DNA from: Adineta vaga
Lineage: Eukaryota > Rotifera
Assembly (NCBI GenBank): GCA_021613535.1
Contig: CP075494.1
Span: forward strand, 3,534,001-3,598,000
DNA length: 64,000 nucleotides
Reading direction: 5' to 3'
Below are positions 55,995-64,000 of this stretch, one piece after another; within the stretch, counting starts at the first letter, position 1, and each line of letters opens with the position of its first letter. The notes beneath the pieces were generated by a model. It had not been told where the DNA came from, ran no database searches, and worked only from the letters and a program-made list of their open reading frames with translations. Made by a program: the position numbers and the translations under genes.

Positions 55995-56950
55995 TTATTG
56001 AAGAATATTTTGATTGTTAATAATTGGAATAACTTTTGTTTTTCGACGACAAAAATGAATTTGTGGTGTTATATAAATTACAGCTACACTTGATGTGAAA
56101 ACACATATGGATACGCTTAATACAAGAACACGATAAAAACAAGGAACAAGTTCATTTGTAAAAGCTAAAATTAATAACATAATACAAGTTGGAAAACCAT
56201 AAATACCTAACATAAAAATATGAATAATAATACGACGAAAAATAATCATATCACGGTAACGAGATCGTTTAATTTGAATAAGATTTGAATTTAAACTTTG
56301 TTGACGTAAAAAATGAGTAAGTCGAATATAGATCAATGTTATTAATAGAAAAGGTATTCCATATATTGTTAAAATTGAATATGCGATACTTCGAGAATCA
56401 TATTTTGATACTAAACAAGCATTTTCACTAAGAATGAATTGATGACCATGCCAAATTAATAATGGAAGATTTAATAAAAAGGAACAAAGCCAAATGAATG
56501 GAATTATTAACCAATATGTACGAAAATTTAAAAGGTATTCTTGAGTAACATAAACAATACGATGAAGACGAAAAATAGCCTAAAAAATTCGATTTTATTT
56601 TCAGAAAAAAAAAGAGGAGAAACATGATTCATTACTTGTAAAATAAATGAGAGATAAACAGCAGACATAAATGCATAAAAAATATATGATTGAATACGAC
56701 AAATTAATGTTTCTTTTTCATTATTAAATTCATTTAAATCACCTTGAAATATTCGAATATTTATTGTAAATGTTAAAATACCAAGAAGAAATAAAACAAT
56801 ATAGTTATTTGTACAAAGAAGTAATTGAATATTATAAAGAGTTTTTCGTCGTAATAAAATACATATTAATATAATCATTGTTGTTATTGTACCTAATATA
56901 CTTATTATTAATGAAAGAATATTTATTGCAAAACATATTTTGTTATTCAT
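55995..56950 (-). CDS. Rhodopsin-like 7TM receptor, two exons
   Basis: Exons 56636-56950 and 55995-56579, joined across a 56-bp intron (56580-56635). The join reads SFILQ then AIFRLHRIVYVTQEYLLNF, removing the false frame ends. About 299 residues. TM1 ISLIIS-type, NNYIVLFLLGILTF (TM2), CRIQSYIFYAFMSAVYLSFI (TM3, with Cys), FRLHR in place of DRY, WLIIPFIWLCSFLLNLPLLI (TM4), AYSILTIYGIPFLLITLIYI (TM5), then TM6 and TM7 with a basic tail. No lesion is seen. The DRY change suggests divergent coupling. Belongs to a bdelloid-type receptor cluster with the two genes to its right. Confidence 0.8.
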
Positions 56951-57506
56951 TGAAAGAAAATAAAATAAAAAATGAAGAAAATATTAATGAGTTTAGATCT
57001 TTTTTTTCTGAAAAAGAAAGAATGTCAATCAAAGTGATGCATGAAAAGTTTTAATTATCTTTATCTTCTTCATAAGAAAATTAGTTTTATTTTCATTAAT
57101 GATACAATACCGATAATCTTTTATGTCTCACACTCAATTTCATCCACCGATATTTCCAACAGAATATTGACAGTGTCCGTATCCAAGTGATTTCTCAATT
57201 AAAACATTGTATCTTCATTCTCAATACATTGTTACAATCATCAATCGTTTCAAATCTTGATGAACAAATTCAGCTTAGGAAAAATGGTAAACAGTATCAA
57301 ACCTGTTTTTGAACCCTTATGTTCTCGAGTGGGAAAATCTTGCTATGTTCTTGACAAGCAGACGCGAGATATGAGAAAGGAAGAACGAAATAGATAAATA
57401 AAAATAAGATTTTTTATTAAACTAATATCTTACTATACATATAAGTGAATATAAGTAAGGAAAAAAAATCTTTTGTGACAAAATTAAATAGAATACATTA
57501 TGATTT
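56951..57506. other. Intergenic
   Basis: Nothing recognised. Confidence 0.5.
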
Positions 57507-58460
57507 TTATAAATGATTATTGATTTGTTTCGAAAATGTTTTCATTTGTCTCTCTCGTATATTTATTGTATGAATAGGTGTAACAAGTGTTGGTTGACGT
57601 TGAAAATGACTTCGAATAGTTTGTCGTATTTCTCGATCTAATAAAATGCTAAATAATGCCGTTAGTGTAACAGAAAACATTGCACAAACAAGACTTATAT
57701 GATAGAGTGTACCGGATGAAACGAACCAGAGCATTACACTTGGCACTATACCAATAATAACAATACTAATAAAAACCAAGATATTTCGAAGAATTTTTAA
57801 ATCCTTTCTTGAATTCTGAAGTGAATTAGCTGTTGTTGTTGTGATATTTCGTTTTATTTTACGAACTCGAATCATAATACAAATATAAATGAGAACTACC
57901 ACTAAAAATGGTACTAAAAGGTTGATAATCTGAAAATAGGCGTCGACTGCTTCATATCCTCCGATTATTAAACACAGTATTCCCGGATAGTAACGAGCTG
58001 TATCCAATATAAGCACGGGTAATGTAATGATCAATACCATTAACCATTGAATCAATATCATTATATAATGTGTTCGAAATGTTGTTAACCATCGATATTT
58101 TGTTGATAAAATTGAAAAAAAGAAACGAGATATGGCTTGAGTCGTATATGAATGCATCATTCCTCCAATTGAAACATAAGTAAAATAAGATCGTAATCGA
58201 CAAGTAAAATTACTTGTATCCGAAAGAATAAAAATAGCATGAATATAACCAATTATATAAATAATTGAAAGATACATTGATGCAAATGATGTATTACAAA
58301 TAAGTAAATGATTGACTGTATGTAAACGAGGTTTTGTTCGATAAACAAAGATGAAAATAAATAAATCAATAATGATACAGATAACACCAAATATTGTTGA
58401 AAGAAGAGCTGCTGTTTGAAATTCATTCATGTCAGAAATGAAAGTGGGAAATAACTTCAA
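57507..58460 (-). CDS. Rhodopsin-like 7TM receptor, single exon
   Basis: Intact 317-residue frame from ATG at 58460. Seven membrane segments are visible: AALLSTIFGVICIIIDLFIF, NHLLICNTSFASMYLSIIYI, CRLRSYFTYVSIGGMMHSYT with a TM3-end QAISRFFFS, YIMILIQWLMVLIITLPVLI, IINLLVPFLVVVLIYICIMI, RNILVFISIVIIGIVPSVML and ISLVCAMFSVTLTALFSILL. A basic C-terminal tail follows (DREIRQTIRSHFQRQP). The TM3 end lacks DRY. The ligand is unknown. It is a paralogue-type neighbour of the receptor at 55995-56950. Confidence 0.85.
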   Translation of the reverse strand: MKLFPTFISDMNEFQTAALLSTIFGVICIIIDLFIFIFVYRTKPRLHTVNHLLICNTSFASMYLSIIYIIGYIHAIFILSDTSNFTCRLRSYFTYVSIGGMMHSYTTQAISRFFFSILSTKYRWLTTFRTHYIMILIQWLMVLIITLPVLILDTARYYPGILCLIIGGYEAVDAYFQIINLLVPFLVVVLIYICIMIRVRKIKRNITTTTANSLQNSRKDLKILRNILVFISIVIIGIVPSVMLWFVSSGTLYHISLVCAMFSVTLTALFSILLDREIRQTIRSHFQRQPTLVTPIHTINIRERQMKTFSKQINNHL

Positions 58461-60078
58461 ACGTATATAGTAAAAGATGAAATTATTAGAGAAGAAAGAA
58501 AATGTTCTAATGGTTAATTCAAGTATGACTAATGAAATAAGTAAGATTTTACTTTTGAATTGAAAAAGGTTATTCTATTTCTTTTATTCTAACCCTAAAA
58601 ACTGAACCTCGAATAATATTAGAAAAGAGTATCTATAATCTATTTGTTTTTAAAATGAAATAAAAAATAAACGAAAAAGATTCTTGTTGATATGTTGCGC
58701 ATTTCTTTCTTTCAAACTAATAATTATATCGGTACTTTGAAAAGTAACACATGAATTATTTCATGTCTAATGATAATTTCCAATTTTAACTGCGCACAGA
58801 AATAATACTCATTGATAATGTAAGAATACTTTATATTCGGCGATTTCGAACATTGTGGAATCAGTTCCAACCAATTTTCGAAATGTTCAACATCGCGGAA
58901 TATAGGATGACTGCTCATATAGTTGTTTTATTCTTTCTTTTCAGACAAGAGAGAGAGCATTTAATGACGTCTTTTTTATTTTATTTTAGTTCATTATTTA
59001 TCTTATATGAATGACACGGTTTTTGAAAACATTTCTTTGTAAACGCCTTTTCTCAGTGAATCTTAACATGGTGTTATATAATATATATTTCAAGTATTTT
59101 ATTACGAATAACTACTAAATATAAAAGTCCAATCATCATCAAATGTGTTATTTGATTACTATAAAATATGAAGATTTTTGTCTGAATTTCTTCTTAAATT
59201 GACAATCATGTGAGCTTTTCATTGTGATCATCACAAACAACAAGCCATTCACTACTTATTGCTAATGATGTTAATTATTTACTATGCAATGATAAATTCG
59301 TCTTGACAAACTGAAACGATTTTCGAGTCAAATCGAAAACATATAAATAATATTGAGAGTCTATTTTCAATATTATGCCAATTTCATGTGTTATCAGATT
59401 CGTCGTTATCGATGAGCTCTGTTAGAGACCGCTGAGAAACAAACATGCAATCTGCTAGACTATATAACAAACCAAAATTCGATCTATGTTCTATCTCTCG
59501 AATTGTGCCATGACAAACTTCTTGAATTCGATATAGCAACTAAAAGTTTCTCATTTAAACATGTAAAAGAAACAAATTCGTCTTTAGTTTATTCTAATCG
59601 ATAATTTTCACTCGATGAAAGTTTTAATCATGATTGAATTAAATAAATAAACTTGTTTTTCTGTTAAGACAATGAATCGAGACGAAGAAGATTGTCTTGC
59701 TGATCCAATGAATATCAATTTTATTTTTGACAAAATTCTGAGTGAAATATTTGTTTTTCGAAAATTTCTTCCAGATTATAATCACCACAAATGAGTTTAT
59801 CTATGGCGATGTACTCAATTTGATGCAAAAGTATCATTCACTTGATTAACGAATGCTTTTCCCAATTACTTTTATTTTTTTTTAAATAATTATGTGTTAG
59901 CGAAACAATTAAATAACAAAATTTTGGACGATGTGAATAAATATGACTTTCAGCATTCATATGACAAACGAGACGACATTAAACATCAGATGAATTCAAA
60001 AATTCTCGAATGAATATTAGGCAAACATAGAGTCAAAGTTTCAATACTGTTTTTGATTGGTCTAGTTTGTATTGACTA
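58461..60078. other. Long intergenic stretch
   Basis: 1.6 kb with no supported gene. The minus frame 58724-58918 (FRDVEHFENWLELIPQCS) is short and unassigned. No telomere-unit hairpin is seen in this stretch. Confidence 0.5.
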
Positions 60079-61280
60079 TTAATTGTTGTTTGTTAGAAAT
60101 CTACCAAACATTTTTTTCAGTTCTTCTCGAAACAAACGACTTGAGAGTGTAAATAAGTAGAAGCTTAGACAAGGACCAAATGTTGAAAAAATTCCCACAA
60201 TTGAAAGGACGAAATTTGCTTGAGCCACTTGAGACACATTATCCGATGGACTAATTGTAGCTACTATGATTATGTTTGCAATCGAATATGTCAGAGCTGT
60301 CGTGCTATAAACAGAGACTTGAGCAAATAACATTCGAAGCACTTGTCTATCTGTTTTTCTTTCTCTTGATTTATTTCCATTTTGAATACTAGTCGAGGGC
60401 ATTGGATGAAGTCGTTTTGAATGATTTATATTTCGTATGGTGAGCAATCCAAAGAGAAGCATACATAAAGGAGGACCCAAACCATAGAAAATGAAACTAA
60501 AATAAGAATAAAATACTCGATACGGTCCTGATGGACCTGTATAAGAACAGAACGATTTCTGAGTTGCCGGTATAATTTCAATTCGAAAAAAAATAAGCAT
60601 ATGAACATGAACGATACAACCAATGACAACAATCACTGGAATAGTTCGATTAGCGATACGAACACTACTCCATGCTCTCATAGTGACTGATGTACAACTA
60701 CATAAATAGCGATCTGCACTAGCCAAAACGATGAACCAGTATGCCAATGATCTATATCAAAGAACAAAATCATATTAAAGAGAATGTTAAGAGAATTGCA
60801 CTGGTTATTAACACTATCCTTCATATAAGTTTGAGTTACAAAACTTTCGAACAGAGAATATCAGATTCATCTAAAATGTCTGTACCTTATTGTAGCTATG
60901 AAGAAAAATTCAATTTTGCAGAAATATATTGAATAAGCACTGGGATCTAAATTGAGATAGCCAGCTTGTATCAATCTAATGGGCAAATTATGAAAGGCAC
61001 TTAAAAAACCGAAGACAGTGGCGGCCAAAAAGTACAAAACGCACGAATTCGATCGTAATGATGGACGAGTAAGTATATATATATTTATTACATGACCCAC
61101 AACACCAAGAGAAATGACCAAGTAAGCATAACATCTGACGAACATCATTGTAATTTCATTCCACTGGTTAGCTTCTACCTGAAGTATTGTGATATTCATA
61201 GATGTCATGTTAGTTCGTAAATAGATCTCAATGACAGTAAGTCGTGCACTATGATAATAGGAGGTACTATGCGTAAGCAA
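60079..61280 (-). CDS. Rhodopsin-like 7TM receptor, two exons
   Basis: Exons 60886-61280 and 60079-60751 with a 134-bp intron (60752-60885); the join reads FFFIATIR then SLAYWFIVLASADRYLCS, completing TM3 with a DRY motif. ATG at 61280; a later Met at residue 25 is possible and would start near the TM1 side. N-glycosylation-type NMT/NIT sites precede TM1 (YAYLVISLGVVGHVINIYIL). TM5 and TM6 flank a basic loop (SRERKTDRQVLRMLFAQVS). TM7 ends LSFYLFTLSSRLFREELKK. Intact, about 355 residues; peptide-receptor-like. Confidence 0.85.
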
Positions 61281-62136
61281 AAATGATCTAGAAACAAAGA
61301 AGTTTCTACAAGATAAATAAAGAGTGTTTCGTAAGTTTCTACCTTTTTGTTTTTTCTTCCTTTTTCATATTCCATCGTAGGCTGCTTCTCAACATATATT
61401 TTTCTACTTTTTGTATATTAAAACTGAGATAAATCAGCTTTATACTGATTCATAAGGCTCGAGGCATCTTTCTTGTTCTTTTCCTTTATTGCACTTACAT
61501 GAAAGGCTGAGGATAGCATTTTTACTCATAGACTTCATTCACACCTACACCCAGGCCCTCAATAATCTCTATTGAAAACCAGCCTATGATGGAATTTGAA
61601 AAAAAAAGAAAAAAACAAAAAGAAGGTCGAAGGTTATGAAACATTCTTTAGGTTCTAAAGATAATATATTCTGTTCAAGCATCATATATGCGCGTTTTTA
61701 TATATGTCAGAAAAATTTTATGCATATATGGTTAGAGATGTTTTAACGTTTTAATTACGCATGCTAAACATGAAAACACTTCAGTAGTATAATTCTTTTC
61801 TATTTCTGTTTTAATGACATACTTTTGAAGAAAAACTATTATATTTACAAAACCAGTTCGGTATAAGTAGATAAATGAAAGATTTATCAAAACATCCTTA
61901 ACGACTCATATGCAATACCTATAGATATCGTTGTTCAGATTAATTATTTGTGTTTGTAATCGAAATTCTATCTCTAAATATGTTTAGAGGCAATTTATTT
62001 TTCCTTCAAGAATCAAATTAATTGATACTTATGTTAAGTGTACGATTTTTTCTTCTTCTATGAAAATCAATTGATATATAAGAACACATAATATTACTGT
62101 CGAATCATAACGATAGTTTTTCTTTTACTTGAATAA
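61281..62136. other. Intergenic
   Basis: Holds a weak telomere-unit site at 61505-61561 (GGCTGAGGATAG on the left, TTCACACCTACACCCAGGC then CCTC on the right). No gene seen. Confidence 0.5.
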
Positions 62137-62568
62137 ATGACAAAAAAAATGAATTTGATTAAATTAACATTTTATTTGATCTTTACCTTGGAATTAGTGA
62201 TAATACATTGTAATGGAGAAAAATTCAAAAACAATAAACAATCTATTGTTAAGCGTGATTGTGTTCCTCTTGGTGGTATATGTGAAAAGTCAAATGATTG
62301 TTGTGGCGTTGATGATCCTAATACAGGACATTGTATTGGTTGTTGGCAACATGGTGGATATTTTATTAAATGGGGAAATTATCGTTGTGGTTGTGATCGA
62401 ACTAGTTCTGTTGCTATTGATTCAAAGACTTCTGAAATTATTAGTGATATATGTAATGGATACAATAATGATCGAACTCGTTGTGTTACTCGTGTTGCTT
62501 CTCCTAAAGATAATAAATCTCGTGGACAAAAATTATTTTGGTATGTTAAAATAATTATATTTCAATAA
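62137..62568 (+). CDS. Small secreted Cys-rich protein, cystine-knot-like
   Basis: 143 residues. A signal peptide lies at about 5-26 (NLIKLTFYLIFTLELVIIHC), then a short basic stretch ending in KR, a possible processing site. The mature part begins DCVPLGGICEKSNDCCG, the spacing of inhibitor-cystine-knot peptides (C-x6-C-x5-CC), followed by HCIGCW, RCGCDRT, further Cys residues and RCVTR. The fold is shared by signalling peptides, protease inhibitors and venom peptides; no role can be assigned. A second frame over the same bases is a shadow. The real 3' end could differ if the GTATGT near 62540 is a donor. Confidence 0.6.
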   Translation: MTKKMNLIKLTFYLIFTLELVIIHCNGEKFKNNKQSIVKRDCVPLGGICEKSNDCCGVDDPNTGHCIGCWQHGGYFIKWGNYRCGCDRTSSVAIDSKTSEIISDICNGYNNDRTRCVTRVASPKDNKSRGQKLFWYVKIIIFQ

Positions 62569-63524
62569 ATATGCATTAGGATAAGAGAATATTAATTAAA
62601 ACACTGGCGTTGTCAGGGAGAGATAAATCGCCAAATGATCACCGAAATTTAACTATTTCAGAATTTTCATAAAGACCTGTCAAAAGAAGACAGAACAACA
62701 AAGCACAGTATTCAATCATATACAAATATTCTTCTTTCGTGTACTCTGATAATTATTAAATTTTATTGAGATAGAAGCAATTTTTGACATTGTATTCGTC
62801 CATTTGTCTAAAGCTCTTGGCTTTACCACTGTTATATCGAATATTATACAACTCTATTTTAATTCAATGCCTTTTCTTTTGTTTTCTTAGAAATATTTGG
62901 CAAAAAAACAATCTTTTATTATTAACATCGATGAATATTATTTGAATAATCATTTCTTTTTTTTCTTGACTTTATTAACTTTTAATCGTGATAAAATAAA
63001 AATGTATTCGAATCATATTTTGTTCATTTTTCATCGAATTTTACTTGAACAAAAGAATATGTACTACGATTAACTATTTAGAGTAACAATATTTATTATG
63101 ATTTGAGGGCGTAGGTGTGTTCGTGGTGTATTTATTGATCAATCACACCCTCAAGCTGAAGACTATTCGATTATATAGACATGAGACTCAGGATTCAGAG
63201 GGACATCAATATTGAATCGATGCTATTGAAATGGATGAAAAGAGGGCTTACGTTACCGGAGCTTCGAAAACACATCTTGAGAATGTGAGTAATCGTCTTT
63301 ACAAGTAGAGAGTTACATACACTTCTCTATTTCCCAGTAAATATCGTCTCTTTCTTCGAAATAAAAAAGTATCGAGTGATACGTATATGTGTATGTGTGT
63401 TTCAACAACGATTTCTGATTTTATTATCATCTAATAGAAGAAAATTATATTGAAAATAATTATGAAAAAAAAAGATTTAAAAAAAATTGTCCATGTGAAC
63501 GTTGTTAATTATTTCGTTAGAAGA
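62569..63524. other. Intergenic
   Basis: Contains the hairpin at 63102-63155. No gene recognised. Confidence 0.5.
63102..63155. repeat. Telomere-unit hairpin
   Basis: TTTGAGGGCGTAGGTGTGTT, loop, then CAATCACACCCTCAAG. Confidence 0.65.
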
Positions 63525-63981
63525 TTATGTGAAGTTTTCGATTCTTGTTGGTAATGATCCTTGTCGTGCCCATACACGGATCATAGTTCCTCCTGGAAAC
63601 ATTCTGTTTACAGTATCCCCTTCACGTTGAGCATCCTCCGTGAAATCGAACAAAACAACTTTCACTCGTCTATCAGCTGTACGAAAAGTTTTACGACAAT
63701 AGAATCGATTGTTGTCTTTGACTTTCGCAGTTTGTATGAGTTGATAACCAGGATAATGATTAGCCAACCATTGTTCTACCATCTTGTTTCTTATTTCACG
63801 ATCTGGTCCTCTGATTTTCACTACTCTTGGAGATCTGTTATGGTCTACAAAGATTGGTTGCCGTATTGAATGTTGATATGGTCTAAAACAGGTATTTTCT
63901 AATTTTTGTCAAAAGAATTTATACAAAAGTTTATACCTGTACGACATTATTATACTTGGTCGATATTTCACAACGGTGATA
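63525..63981 (-). CDS. Unknown protein, 3' part only
   Basis: Two exons resolved: 63937-63981 and 63525-63882, with a 54-bp intron (63883-63936). The join reads IIMSYR then PYQHSIRQPIFVDHNRSPRV. An acceptor-like TTTTAG at 63982-63987 suggests more coding upstream, beyond the window; otherwise an ATG at 63947 could start it. The C-terminal part (MVEQWLANHYPGYQLIQTAK, RVKVVLFDFTEDAQREGDTV, MFPGGTMIRVWARQGSLPTR) is compact and mixed alpha/beta in appearance. No family is recognised. Confidence 0.6.
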
Positions 63982-64000
63982 CTAAAACAAAAAGAAAGAT

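Noticed and set aside
62213-62554. Val/Leu-rich plus frame over the Cys-rich gene
   Set aside because: Out-of-frame shadow; the other frame has a signal peptide and ordered Cys spacing.
1-64000. CRISPR arrays, rRNA, tRNA or bacterial operons
   Set aside because: No direct-repeat/spacer array, no rRNA-like block and no convincing tRNA cloverleaf was seen; gene structure is eukaryotic with introns.

Overview
The window looks like nuclear DNA of a bdelloid rotifer. It is AT-rich and has many very short GT-AG introns (most resolved here are 47-66 bp). The protein families fit this group: expanded NHL-propeller proteins, rhodopsin-like 7TM receptors, ADP-ribosyltransferase (ART) plus TPR proteins, and intronless bacterial or fungal type genes. 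About twenty short sites carry GGGTGT/TGTGGG units, and (TGTGGG)n is the telomere unit reported for bdelloids such as Adineta vaga. The organism call is an inference from these features.

Layout. 0-15 kb: a six-exon membrane protein running off the left edge, a secreted beta-helix protein with one in-frame stop, an HtrL/YibB-like protein, a GNAT acetyltransferase, remnants of TPR, SDR and ART genes, a frameshifted 7TM receptor, a broken B-box/NHL gene and a SAM methyltransferase. 15.7-26.9 kb: a sodium/solute symporter (SLC5-like) gene of about 16 exons with two TGA codons at Trp positions, a membrane-anchored pentapeptide-repeat protein, a VC0807-like membrane protein, and a twelve-exon membrane mucin-like gene assembled here from splice signals. 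27-31 kb: a bacterial-type NAD(P)-dependent dehydrogenase flanked by small repeats. 31-42 kb: nested DNA transposons. A degenerate hAT lies in a degenerate pogo-like element. A second hAT relic holds both a 347-bp foldback MITE and a fresh-looking 709-bp Merlin/IS1016-type element with 125-bp inverted repeats, a perfect 8-bp target duplication and an intact ORF for the zinc-ribbon domain only. A YrhK-like gene sits between these two blocks.

42-64 kb: a secreted NHL propeller with an 8-nt micro-exon, an EF-hand remnant, a GPI-type Cys-rich protein, a decayed gene of three tandem homologous modules joined by phase-1 introns, ART relics and an ART-TPR gene with one stop, three apparently intact 7TM receptors, a cystine-knot-like secreted peptide, and the 3' part of an unknown gene at the right edge.

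Two themes stand out. First, a family of small hairpins, always G-rich arm first on the + strand as expected of inverted repeats, with telomere-unit arms and outer ends close to CTTGAGGG...CCCTCAAG. They are dispersed through intergenic DNA and introns and often abut truncated gene ends. Second, many genes are full length apart from one or two stops or a 1-nt frame slip, beside genes that are fully intact. This suggests recent pseudogenisation of duplicated or allelic copies, though assembly error or recoding must be excluded.
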